Positions 47,403 through 55,712 of a DNA stretch of 64,000 nt are shown piece after piece. The stretch is taken from positions 124,001 through 188,000 of the forward strand of contig NZ_FMYY01000005.1 of assembly GCF_900101595.1 (NCBI RefSeq), written 5' to 3'. The stretch is from Paenibacillus sp. cl123. GTDB taxonomy: Bacteria; Bacillota; Bacilli; Paenibacillales; NBRC-103111. The notes under the pieces were generated by a model that did no database searches, was not told the DNA's origin, and was given only the letters and a program-made list of their open reading frames with translations. The translations under genes and the position numbers were made by a program. Position 1 is the first letter of the stretch. Each line of letters starts with the position of its first letter.

Positions 47403-48272
47403 ATGGGGACCTATGCTTCGCTGCGAAAAATCTCCTTGTTCGATACGCTCGTCTACGTACTGCTTGCCCTCATTTTGCTTGGTGTGCTGTTCCCGTGCTT
47501 GTATGTATTGTTGAGCTCATTTGCGACGAAGCAGGAGATGCTCTCCCGGGGCTTTTTCCTTATACCGGAAACCTGGACACTGAATTCCTATGGGTACTTG
47601 TTCAGCAATCACAACTTTTTAACCTCATATTGGAATGCGTTTGAGATTACGATTGTCGGAACGGCGCTTAGCATTTCGGCCACGACGCTTATGGCGTACG
47701 GGCTGTCCCGCACATGGCTGAAGGGCAGGAAGCTCCTGAATATCATGGTTGTATTTACGGTGCTTTTCAGCGGCGGCATCATTCCCATGTATTTGCTCAC
47801 CAGTCAGCTAGGACTGCTGAACAGCTATTGGTCGCTGTTTCTCAACAATCTGATCTTGCCCTTTAATCTCATTGTTATGCGCAGTTTTTTCCAGAATACG
47901 CCGAAAGAGCTCGAGGAGGCCGCTCGTATAGACGGGTGCGGCGAATGGAGACTGTTTTTCAGCGTGATGCTGCCCTTATCGATGACTTCGGTGGCGACCT
48001 TTACGGTGTTCTACGCGGTATTTTACTGGAATTCTTATTTTCAGGCCATTTTATTCATTAGCGATTCCCAGATGATTCCTTTGCAGGTTTTCTTGCGGCA
48101 AATCGTGCTGGAGTCCGGCAATTCGCTGGAATCGGTTGCGGGAGGATACGAGTTCGGACCGCCGGTCAAGATGGCTGTCGTCGTCATGGCCTCAATCCCG
48201 ATGATTGTGATGTATCCGTTCTTTCAGAAGTATTTCGATAAAGGGATGCTGATGGGCTCTGTGAAGGGCTAA
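47403..48272 (+). CDS. Oligosaccharide ABC transporter permease, LplC/YtcP-type
   Basis: 289-aa six-helix permease, partner of 46448. The EAA loop is ELEEAARIDGCGEWRLFFSV and the terminus MYPFFQKYFDKGMLMGSVKG is the family hallmark. The ATG at 47403 is chosen because it follows the previous stop (47401) by one base and GAGGAGGGGG within the end of the preceding gene is correctly spaced; the frame is open further upstream but overlaps the partner gene by about 140 bases, which is implausible. Confidence 0.92.
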   Translation: MGTYASLRKISLFDTLVYVLLALILLGVLFPCLYVLLSSFATKQEMLSRGFFLIPETWTLNSYGYLFSNHNFLTSYWNAFEITIVGTALSISATTLMAYGLSRTWLKGRKLLNIMVVFTVLFSGGIIPMYLLTSQLGLLNSYWSLFLNNLILPFNLIVMRSFFQNTPKELEEAARIDGCGEWRLFFSVMLPLSMTSVATFTVFYAVFYWNSYFQAILFISDSQMIPLQVFLRQIVLESGNSLESVAGGYEFGPPVKMAVVVMASIPMIVMYPFFQKYFDKGMLMGSVKG

Positions 48273-48315
48273 ATGTTTCCTGCTCTACCCTCTTCTGGGG
48301 AGCGAAAACCGAGCA

Positions 48316-48324
48316 TGTTATAAT
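48316..48324 (+). promoter_or_regulatory. Extended -10 promoter for the response regulator/kinase pair
   Basis: TGTTATAAT (TG one base before TATAAT at 48319-48324) is a textbook extended -10, which can work without a -35. It lies in the 122-bp gap after the permease gene and would start mRNA near 48331, downstream of an in-frame ATG at 48323. This supports 48395 as the true start of the regulator. Confidence 0.6.
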
Positions 48325-48394
48325 GAAGCTTGAGGCGCCTAAGGTCCGGGACGAGGGCCTGACTTTCATTACTAAACATTCGGATGGTGTTCCT

Positions 48395-49402
48395 ATGTAT
48401 CAGGTTATGGTAGTAGAGGATGAGCAGTGGATCCGCAGCGCTGTGGTCAAAATGGTGGAGCAGCACGGCGGCGGCTTTGAGGTTGTGGCGGAGGCTGGCA
48501 ATGGAGAAGAAGCCCTTCAGACGATCTATCAGATGTGGCCGACGATCGTCATAACCGATATTATGATGCCCGTTCAGGACGGCCTGTGGCTGGCGCGTGA
48601 GATCGCGGAGCGGCAGCTGCCGGTGATTACGATTATCCTGACGGGCTATAATGAGTTCGAATATGCGCGCCAGGCTCTTAGATATCAAGCAAGTGATTTT
48701 CTGTTGAAGCCCGTTCTTGAGGAAGAGCTGAGCAAGGCGCTCGAAAAAGCGAAGCAGCGAATTCCGCAGTTTCACGACCTGCGCCAATATTATCTTAGTA
48801 TTCAACAATTTTTCGATAAGATTACGGATTTCGACGCACCGGCCTTGTTCAAGGAGCAATCCCGGATCGTGAGCGGTATCTCGGAGGCTGCGGACCTGCA
48901 GGATCATGAGAAGAGCGTACTGCTGCGAACGTATTCCAGCAAATATAATGATTTGATCCAAAGCATGCAGCCGGGCTTTACCCGGATCCCGTTCTTGGCC
49001 GGGGAAGAAGCCGGAAGACATTTCCTGAAGCTGTCGGAGGAATGGCTGCAATGCTATAACGCTATGAACAACGGTGAGATGCGCCAGGTCATCCGGCGGG
49101 TATCCGACTTCCTGCAGGAGCATTACGCGGAGGATCTTTCGGTTTCCGACATCACGCAGCGCTTTCATATCAGCGTTTCGCAATTCAGTCTGCTCTTCAA
49201 AAAATATAAAGGGCAATCCTTTATCAACTACTTGAACTCACTGCGCATCATGCAGGCCAAACACTTGCTGGTTGACGGTGAGCTTAAGGTTTACGAGGTC
49301 GCCGAGCGGGTCGGCTTTCAGTCGCTGCCTCATTTTAACCGTGTGTTCAAGCAGATGACCGGCCAGTCTCCCAATGAGTACCGGAAATGGTTAAATGTGT
49401 GA
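48395..49402 (+). CDS. Response regulator, YesN-type, with AraC output domain
   Basis: 335-aa two-component regulator. The receiver domain (1-120) has the phosphoacceptor Asp55 in VITDIMMPVQDG, the acidic pair Glu8-Asp9 and the switch Lys in FLLKP. A linker leads to a C-terminal AraC double helix-turn-helix (LSVSDITQRFHISVSQFSLLF; VYEVAERVGFQSLPHFNRVF). It should be phosphorylated by the kinase encoded at 49409 and activate this sulfatase/importer cluster. ATG 48395 is preferred to the upstream ATG at 48323 because the receiver begins there (MYQVMVVEDE) and the internal promoter would remove the earlier one. GGATGGTG upstream is a modest ribosome site. Confidence 0.92.
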   Translation: MYQVMVVEDEQWIRSAVVKMVEQHGGGFEVVAEAGNGEEALQTIYQMWPTIVITDIMMPVQDGLWLAREIAERQLPVITIILTGYNEFEYARQALRYQASDFLLKPVLEEELSKALEKAKQRIPQFHDLRQYYLSIQQFFDKITDFDAPALFKEQSRIVSGISEAADLQDHEKSVLLRTYSSKYNDLIQSMQPGFTRIPFLAGEEAGRHFLKLSEEWLQCYNAMNNGEMRQVIRRVSDFLQEHYAEDLSVSDITQRFHISVSQFSLLFKKYKGQSFINYLNSLRIMQAKHLLVDGELKVYEVAERVGFQSLPHFNRVFKQMTGQSPNEYRKWLNV

Positions 49403-49408
49403 TATCCC

Positions 49409-51238
49409 ATGCGTATCTTAAGACATTTTCACTATCGGTTTTCGATCAAAACGAAGCTGACCGTCGCCTTTCTGCTCGTAGGTATGCTGACTATTTTGCT
49501 GATGGGAATGCTGTCGTATCATTTATACAACAATGGGATCAAGCGGGATTTCCACCGCATCTCCCAGGAAGCGACGCTTCGGCTCAATCATCACATCGAC
49601 TTCTATATTTATCAGCTGACCAAATCGACGTCTTCGGTCGCCAAGGATGAGCTCGTACAGAAATGGATGAAATACGAACATCAAGCGACGCTTGAGGAGC
49701 AGCAGAATGTTCAGAATGTGCTGAGAAGACATGTTGCGCTGAACTATCCGGAGATCGTCGGGATGTTTCTGTTGACGCCGGACGGCCGCACGCTGTCCAT
49801 GACCAATCTGGCGCTGCGTTCGGAGGAGCTGCTCGCCCAGGAGCCATGGTATGACAACCGGCTCACGGAGAAGGCGGCGGTCATCTCAACCCATGCCGTC
49901 AAATATGTGAATGAGGATGTGCGGGTGCTCTCTTTGGAGATGCCTATCTATAGCGTCGAGAATATGGACCTGCTTGGCAAGCTCGTCATCGATTTTCATC
50001 TGGACGAAATCCAGCGGACGTTCGAGAAATCCAGCTTAGCCCCGCAGGGCCGCTTTTTCATCGTTTCCGAGCAGGACAGGATCGTTTATTATCCGAATTA
50101 TAAGTGGCTCGGTCTGCCGCGGGAGCAAACCGCGCTGCAGCAGCTTGACCTTACGGATAACGAAAATGCTTCGATTCAGCAATGGGAGAGCAAGCGTACG
50201 CTAGTTGCGGTGACACGGTCGGAGACGACAGGCTGGACGTTTGTGTCGATCGTCCCCTATGAGGAGATGGCGTCGGCAGCCAAGCATACGCCCAATACGA
50301 TGATTTTTGCCTTCATCGTGATTGCATGCTGTATCGTGACGGTGGTGCCGTTTTTATCCCGCGCCTTTGTGAAGCCGATCCTGCACCTGCGGCAGGTGAT
50401 GGGAAGCGTAGAGCGGGGAGACCTGCAGGTTCGCGCCGCTTACACGTCCGGACATGATGAATTTCAATATTTAAACCGAAGCTTCAACATGATGATCGAA
50501 CAGGTGAATCAATTGCTGGAAACGGTGAGTACGTTAAAGCTGCAGGAGGTCAGTCTTCAGCTCAGGGAGAAGGAAGCGCTGGTGAAGGCGCTGCAAACCC
50601 AGATTAATCCGCATTTCCTGTATAATTCCCTGGATATTATTAAAAGCATGGCTTATCTGGAGGATATGCCGGAAATCGTGAAGATGGCCAGGAGCCTTGC
50701 GGACTTCTACCGCTATACGGCGCAGGATATGAGTGCCATAGTGAGGCTGGAGGAAGAGCTGACCCAGCTCAAGCATTTCTTATCGATCATTCATATTCGG
50801 TTTCCGGGTACGTTCCGCAGTCAGTTCAGCGTCAACGAGAAGTTCATGCATTGCCTGATCCCCAAGCTGATCGTGCAGCCGCTGGTTGAGAATGCGGTGA
50901 AGTACGCGATTGAAGCGAAGGAAGGGAAGGGGAGCATTATCATTAATGCGTTCGACGATCAGTCGGATCTCGTCATCGAGGTGGCGGACAATGGTCCGGG
51001 TATTCGCCGCGAACGCCTGGAGCAGATACAAGCGATGCTGAAGCAGCTGTCGGAGAACGCGCTGCATGAGTACGGCAAGCAGCAGAGCCTCGGCATAGCC
51101 AACGTGCATGCCCGCATCGTGCTGCAGTACGGCAGCGCCTACGGGCTAAGTCTTGACTCCTTCGAGGGTCGGGGGACAGTTGCTTCGCTTCGGCTCCCGC
51201 TCCATCTTATCCAGAACAAGACGGAAGGTGAGGATTAG
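49409..51238 (+). CDS. Sensor histidine kinase, YesM-type
   Basis: 609-aa membrane kinase. Helix 1 (LTVAFLLVGMLTILLMGML) is followed by an extracytoplasmic Cache-like sensor (about 45-285), helix 2 (MIFAFIVIACCIVTVVPFL), HAMP, a His-kinase phosphoacceptor region ALQTQINPHFLYNSLD (His402) and an HATPase domain with N-box (PLVENAVKYAI) and G1 box (VADNGPGI). It is the cognate partner of the regulator ending 6 bp upstream. The likely stimulus is an extracellular sugar or a ligand-loaded binding protein. ATG 49409 has only a weak ribosome site, suggesting coupling to the regulator's translation. Confidence 0.92.
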   Translation: MRILRHFHYRFSIKTKLTVAFLLVGMLTILLMGMLSYHLYNNGIKRDFHRISQEATLRLNHHIDFYIYQLTKSTSSVAKDELVQKWMKYEHQATLEEQQNVQNVLRRHVALNYPEIVGMFLLTPDGRTLSMTNLALRSEELLAQEPWYDNRLTEKAAVISTHAVKYVNEDVRVLSLEMPIYSVENMDLLGKLVIDFHLDEIQRTFEKSSLAPQGRFFIVSEQDRIVYYPNYKWLGLPREQTALQQLDLTDNENASIQQWESKRTLVAVTRSETTGWTFVSIVPYEEMASAAKHTPNTMIFAFIVIACCIVTVVPFLSRAFVKPILHLRQVMGSVERGDLQVRAAYTSGHDEFQYLNRSFNMMIEQVNQLLETVSTLKLQEVSLQLREKEALVKALQTQINPHFLYNSLDIIKSMAYLEDMPEIVKMARSLADFYRYTAQDMSAIVRLEEELTQLKHFLSIIHIRFPGTFRSQFSVNEKFMHCLIPKLIVQPLVENAVKYAIEAKEGKGSIIINAFDDQSDLVIEVADNGPGIRRERLEQIQAMLKQLSENALHEYGKQQSLGIANVHARIVLQYGSAYGLSLDSFEGRGTVASLRLPLHLIQNKTEGED

Positions 51239-51240
51239 CC

Positions 51241-52707
51241 GTGAAAGCCATTATGCTGATGTTCGATACGCTCAATAGACATATGCTGCCGCCTTATGGC
51301 TGCGATTGGATTCATGCGCCCAATTTCAGGCGGTTGGCGGAAAAGACGGTCACGTTCGATCGGGCCTATGTAGGCAGTATGCCTTGTATGCCCGCCCGCC
51401 GGGAGCTTCAGACCGGAAGGCACAATTTTTTGCACCGCAGCTGGGGCCCGATGGAGCCGTTCGACGACTCGATGCCGGAGCTGCTGAAGAAAAACGGGGT
51501 ATACACGCACATCGTGACGGATCACCAGCATTATTGGGAAGACGGCGGAGGAACGTACCATAGCCGGTACAGCTCCTTCGAGCTGATCCGGGGGCAGGAA
51601 GGCGATCCCTGGAAGGGCCAGGTGGAGGAACCGGAGCTGCCCGACATGGTTGCCATGAAGGAGATGCGTCCGTTTATCCGGCAAGATTGGATCAACCGGC
51701 AATACATCCGGGAAGAGAAGGATTTTCCGCAGGCGCAGACGATGGAGAAGGGCCTGGAATTTATACGCCATAACCGGGAGGCGGACCGGTGGTTCATTCA
51801 GATCGAGACGTTTGATCCGCATGAGCCCTTTTACGCGCCGCAAGCGTACCGGGACTTGTATCCGCATGAGTATGACGGCAAGCATTTCGACTGGCCGCCT
51901 TATGGTCCGGTGAAGGAGACCAAGGAGGAGGTCGCCCATGTCCGCTACGAATACGCGGCACTGCTCAGCATGTGCGATCATTATTTGGGCAAGGTGCTCG
52001 ATACGATGGATGAGCTGGATTTATGGAAGGACACGATGCTGATCGTCAACACGGACCATGGCTATTTGCTCGGCGAGCATGACTGGTGGGCCAAGACGAT
52101 CATGCCGTTCTATAACGAAATTGCCCATATACCGTTATTCATCTGGGACCCGCGAAGCGGCGTGCGCAATGAACGAAGAGAAAGCCTCGTGCAGACGATC
52201 GACCTGGCTCCTACGCTGATTAAGTTCTTTGGGCTGGATATCCCGCCTGACACGCAGGGCAAAGATCTGGAGCGTACGATCGCCCGGGACGAAGCGGTAC
52301 GTGAGGCCGCGCTGTTCGGCCTGCACGGGGCGCATGTAAATGTGACCGACGGCAGGTATGTGTATATGCGGGCGCCCGTGTCCAAGGATAATACTCCCTT
52401 GTATAATTACACATTGATGCCTACGCATATGCGCAGCCGGTTCTCCGTGCAGGAGCTGCAGGAAATCAGCCTGCAGGCGCCCTTTTCCTTTACGAAAGGG
52501 GTTCAGACGATGAAGATCCGGGCGGCTGGCTATAGCCATTACCATGCTTTCGGCACGCTGCTGTATGACCTGCAGAAGGATCCCTATCAGCAGGAGCCGC
52601 TAACGGAGCATCCGGATCTCGAGCAGCGAATGATAGGACTAATGAAGCAGCTCATGGCGGAGAACGATGCTCCGGCGGAGCAGTATGCCAGATTGGGGAT
52701 TTTATAG
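51241..52707 (+). CDS. Type I sulfatase, CMPAR variant
   Basis: 488-aa sulfatase without a signal peptide. The maturation motif is CMPAR (Cys49), the Ala-containing form of C-x-P-S/A-R, still expected to be converted to formylglycine. The first metal site is MLMFDTLNRHML (Asp9), the second VNTDHGYLLGEH. The family is more like the shorter-motif arylsulfatase/phosphonate-hydrolase branch than the two other sulfatases here. GTG start 51241 lies two bases after the kinase stop, with AAGGTGAGG upstream, so it is the last gene of the cluster and probably acts on the same imported glycan. Confidence 0.9.
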   Translation: MKAIMLMFDTLNRHMLPPYGCDWIHAPNFRRLAEKTVTFDRAYVGSMPCMPARRELQTGRHNFLHRSWGPMEPFDDSMPELLKKNGVYTHIVTDHQHYWEDGGGTYHSRYSSFELIRGQEGDPWKGQVEEPELPDMVAMKEMRPFIRQDWINRQYIREEKDFPQAQTMEKGLEFIRHNREADRWFIQIETFDPHEPFYAPQAYRDLYPHEYDGKHFDWPPYGPVKETKEEVAHVRYEYAALLSMCDHYLGKVLDTMDELDLWKDTMLIVNTDHGYLLGEHDWWAKTIMPFYNEIAHIPLFIWDPRSGVRNERRESLVQTIDLAPTLIKFFGLDIPPDTQGKDLERTIARDEAVREAALFGLHGAHVNVTDGRYVYMRAPVSKDNTPLYNYTLMPTHMRSRFSVQELQEISLQAPFSFTKGVQTMKIRAAGYSHYHAFGTLLYDLQKDPYQQEPLTEHPDLEQRMIGLMKQLMAENDAPAEQYARLGIL

Positions 52708-52718
52708 GACTAATATAG

Positions 52719-52850
52719 ACAGGCACGAATAGGCTGACACCCACATATGATAAAACTAATCTCTACGTCAAGAACAACGTCTTCCCGCAGCCGCTAGAAA
52801 TTAATGATTCGCTCCGTACAGGCACACATAGGCAGATGCCCACATACAAT
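52719..52850 (+). repeat. Duplicated 33-bp block upstream of sigK with sporulation-type -10 elements
   Basis: Copies at 52719-52751 and 52818-52850 agree at 26 of 33 positions, 99 bp apart. Shared cores are ACAGGCAC, ATAGGC and CCCACATA. Each ends in a sequence like the mother-cell sigma-E/sigma-K -10 element: CATATGAT (52743-52751 region) and CATACAAT (52843-52850). The second is a good match to the sigma-E -10; the candidate -35 ATAGGC is somewhat close (about 10-12 bases). The block may be a duplicated sporulation promoter. Confidence 0.5.
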
Positions 52851-52933
52851 GTACAACTGACGTTCTTGCGAGCATGGACGATGGTTCGGCATGAACCTGA
52901 CGTTCTGCCAATACAGCATGGGGGGTACGGAGC

Positions 52934-53632
52934 ATGGGATTTTTTACGGCTGTCGCTTTGTTCATTAAACAGTTAACACTGCTTGTATCGTATGTGAAAA
53001 ACAACGCCTTTCCTCAACCGCTGAAGGAGGACGAGGAAGCCAAGCATCTTGCACTCATGGCAGAGGGCAATGCGCATTCACGAAATTTGCTTATTGAACA
53101 TAATCTTCGCTTGGTCGCGCACATAGTAAAAAAATTCGATAATACAGGTGAAGATCTCGAGGATTTGATCTCCATCGGCACTATTGGCCTGATCAAAGCG
53201 ATCGAAAGCTTCCAAACCGGTAAGGGCACGAAGCTCGCCACATTCGCCGCTCGTTGTATCGAGAACGAAATACTTATGCATTTGCGTTCCCTGAAGAAGA
53301 CGCGCAAGGACGTTTCACTGCATGATCCGATCGGAACGGATAAAGAAGGGAACGAGATCACGCTGATCGACATCCTGGGAACGGAATTCGATGACGTGGC
53401 AGATAAGGTGCAGCTTAAGATTGAAAAAAGCAAAATATATAAAAACCTTGATATTCTCGATGACCGTGAGAAGGAAGTTGTCATTGGCCGTTTTGGATTA
53501 GTACATGGAGGAGAAGAGCGTACGCAACGAGAAATCGCGAAGGAGCTGGGGATCAGCCGCTCCTACGTATCGCGCATTGAGAAACGTGCATTGATGAAGC
53601 TGTATCATGAGTTTTACAAAGCGAAGAAATAG
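52934..53632 (+). CDS. sigK: RNA polymerase sporulation sigma factor SigK
   Basis: 232-aa late mother-cell sigma factor that directs coat and cortex genes. The sequence is unmistakably SigK-like: [30 protein letters not shown] (region 2.1), [17 protein letters not shown] (2.2), [17 protein letters not shown] (2.3-2.4), and region 4 with [22 protein letters not shown]. The first 19 residues are a hydrophobic pro-sequence ending LVS before YVKNN, where B. subtilis pro-SigK is cut by SpoIVFB, so membrane-bound processing control is preserved. The gene is intact and not interrupted by a skin-like element. ATG 52934 follows GGGGG by 8 bases. It is a core sporulation gene lying between two sugar-utilisation clusters and probably unrelated to them. 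Confidence 0.97.
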   Translation: MGFFTAVALFIKQLTLLVSYVKNNAFPQPLKEDEEAKHLALMAEGNAHSRNLLIEHNLRLVAHIVKKFDNTGEDLEDLISIGTIGLIKAIESFQTGKGTKLATFAARCIENEILMHLRSLKKTRKDVSLHDPIGTDKEGNEITLIDILGTEFDDVADKVQLKIEKSKIYKNLDILDDREKEVVIGRFGLVHGGEERTQREIAKELGISRSYVSRIEKRALMKLYHEFYKAKK

Positions 53633-53723
53633 GTTTAAATAGTATAGCAAAATCTCATCGAAGCAGACGAATTCGCCGCCGGCGCTTCGAAAAGAGTCTT
53701 CCTTAAATAAGCAAGCTGAGGGC

Positions 53724-53750
53724 CGGAACTCCGTTGGGGTTCCGTTTTTT
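53724..53750 (+). terminator. Intrinsic terminator after sigK
   Basis: CGGAACTCC / GGGGTTCCG (one G-T pair) with a tight loop, followed by six Ts. The 332-bp gap 53633-53964 contains this terminator, the operator/promoter at 53805-53869 and otherwise no gene. Confidence 0.88.
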
Positions 53751-53804
53751 GGCATCTGCACCTCCTGGGAGTGGAATGGCGGCTTAATCTCACTTAATTT
53801 CGAA

Positions 53805-53869
53805 TGTCGTGGAATGCACAAATTCATGTCGTCAAAGTGGTGGTGGGGAATCGTTAAGTTTGCTATGAT
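53805..53869 (+). promoter_or_regulatory. Direct-repeat operator and promoter of the kinase/regulator operon
   Basis: Half-sites TGTCGTGGAA (53805-53814) and TGTCGTCAAA (53827-53836) begin exactly 22 bp apart. An extended -10, TGC-TATGAT (hexamer 53864-53869), starts 37 bp after the second half-site. The same layout occurs at 57320-57384 and 61412-61477. AraC-type response regulators bind such tandem sites on one DNA face and recruit RNA polymerase when the -35 is weak, as here. It implies autoregulation by the gene at 55713. Confidence 0.65.
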
Positions 53870-53964
53870 TCAGAAACCGCGAAAAAACCGACAATAGGAA
53901 GACAGACAGGACTCTCGAGCCCGGCTCAATGGTCCTTTTACGAAGAGCATGGGGGAGAAGCTAT

Positions 53965-55707
53965 TTGAAAATCATGCAAATTTCATGGAATTCGATTCGT
54001 TTCAAGCTGGTAGCGGGTCTGCTGCTTGTGACTGTCCCGCTGATTACCCTTCTTTTATACAATAATTTTTATAGCATGCGAGTCGTACACAACCAGGTAG
54101 CCTTATCCAATAAAAATTTGATTTCCTTATATATGGGGCAAATTGATACGCAGTTGAGAGATGCCGAACGTAACCTGCTCGGGTTAATGACTTCGGATTA
54201 TGATGCTCAATCCATGAACCTTCCGGATTCAGAGGACGAGTATCAGTTGGCCAAGCACCAGGTTTCCCTTAAGCTTTCAAGCGATATTATTCTTTATAAA
54301 TCGATTGATGCGTTTTTCGTCTACTCAAGCTCCAGGGACGACCTGCTGAACGTATTTAAATCGAACATCGAATTTGCCGAGCGGGATCAGGTCGAGCAGG
54401 AGCTGCATCGCATTCTGGGCAGTCATTCCAGCCTTGTCGAGACCGGAAGCCGGTGGTTTGTAAGGAAAATCGGGGAGAACTACTATGCCTTGCGCGTTCT
54501 GAGGTCTGGCGATCTCTATATCGGAGCCTGGGTCAATGCCAAAACACTGCTGGTTCCTCTCAACTTGATTGATTTGGGAAAGGAAGGGAGCGCGCTTCTG
54601 GTAAGTCATGCGGGAGAGCTCATGATCAGCACCAACACACTGCCGGACGAGCAGATTGATTTTACGAAAGGATTTGACCAGGTTTATATGTCCGGCAGCA
54701 AGAATAATTTGCTGATCGTTGGGGAACCTTCACAGGAAGGAAATTTTGGCCTGGCTGCCGTTATCCCGGACCGTCAAATTCTGCAGAACTTGCCGAATTT
54801 ATCCCGCCTGACGCTGTTTATTTCGATCGTTTCCATCGCTTTGCTGCCGCTGAGCCTTTTTCTGCTTCGTCATATTTTACTGGTGCCGTTAAAGCGTTTG
54901 ATTACAGTTATGAAGCGGATTAATGACGGTAATGTCAATGTCCGGATCGAGTCTCACAAGGCCTCCGAAGAAATTCAAATGGTGAATCAAACGTTCAATA
55001 CGATGATGGCGCAAATTGAGGAGCTCAAGATTCATGTCTACGAGGAACAGCTAAGCAAGCAGAAGGCGGAGCTTCAGCATTTGCAGCTTCAGATTAACCC
55101 GCATTTTTTTATGAACTCGTTAAATATTTTGTTTAACCTGGCTCAAGTCAAAAACTACGAGCTGATCCAGGAGCTGACCTTATGCCTGGTTCGCTACTTC
55201 CGGTTTATGTTTCAAAGCAATTTAGCGTTCGTATCCTTGCGGGACGAGCTTCGGCATGTGCGTAATTACGTTCGCATCCAGGAGCTGCGCTTCCCGAACA
55301 GCCTCACTTGTTCTATAGAGGTGCCGGATTTTCTGGAGGACATGCCGGTGCCTCCGCTCGTGATTCAGTCATTTCTGGAAAATTCGATCAAGCATAGCGT
55401 CACCCTGGAAGAACCCGTTCATATCTCCGTGTCCGTCGATTTGAAGGAAGAAGGACTGGAGCCTTACATTGAAATTATTGTTCGTGACACGGGAAAAGGA
55501 TTTTCGGAGCATGTGCTGTCCGAGATTCGTTCGGGAAATACGGTTAAGGACGAACAAGGGGAGCATATCGGAATCTGGAATGTTCGTCAAAGATTGCAGC
55601 TTTTGTACGGAGGTAAGGCATCGATTTCCTGCTATAACGGATTTCCTCAAGGGGCCGTCGTCGAAATCAGGCTGCCCTATCAAACCGAACGTCATGAAGG
55701 GGGTTAG
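53965..55707 (+). CDS. Sensor histidine kinase, YesM-type
   Basis: 580-aa membrane kinase. Helix 1 (LVAGLLLVTVPLITLLLY), an extracytoplasmic sensor of about 240 residues, helix 2 (LTLFISIVSIALLPLSLFLL), HAMP (LLVPLKRLITVMKRIND), the phosphoacceptor stretch LQINPHFFMNSLN (His380) and an HATPase domain (SFLENSIKHSV; VRDTGKGFSEHV). I choose TTG 53965 because GGGGGAG lies 7 bases upstream; ATG 53929 has no ribosome site and ATG 53974 is a possible alternative. The partner regulator follows 5 bp downstream. It should sense the availability of the glycan imported by the 57465/61531/62475 system. Confidence 0.92.
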   Translation: MKIMQISWNSIRFKLVAGLLLVTVPLITLLLYNNFYSMRVVHNQVALSNKNLISLYMGQIDTQLRDAERNLLGLMTSDYDAQSMNLPDSEDEYQLAKHQVSLKLSSDIILYKSIDAFFVYSSSRDDLLNVFKSNIEFAERDQVEQELHRILGSHSSLVETGSRWFVRKIGENYYALRVLRSGDLYIGAWVNAKTLLVPLNLIDLGKEGSALLVSHAGELMISTNTLPDEQIDFTKGFDQVYMSGSKNNLLIVGEPSQEGNFGLAAVIPDRQILQNLPNLSRLTLFISIVSIALLPLSLFLLRHILLVPLKRLITVMKRINDGNVNVRIESHKASEEIQMVNQTFNTMMAQIEELKIHVYEEQLSKQKAELQHLQLQINPHFFMNSLNILFNLAQVKNYELIQELTLCLVRYFRFMFQSNLAFVSLRDELRHVRNYVRIQELRFPNSLTCSIEVPDFLEDMPVPPLVIQSFLENSIKHSVTLEEPVHISVSVDLKEEGLEPYIEIIVRDTGKGFSEHVLSEIRSGNTVKDEQGEHIGIWNVRQRLQLLYGGKASISCYNGFPQGAVVEIRLPYQTERHEGG

Positions 55708-55712
55708 AGGTC

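Noticed and set aside
48323..48394. Upstream ATG start for the response regulator at 48395
   Set aside because: It overlaps the -10 hexamer 48319-48324, has no ribosome site, and the extra residues precede the normal start of the receiver domain.
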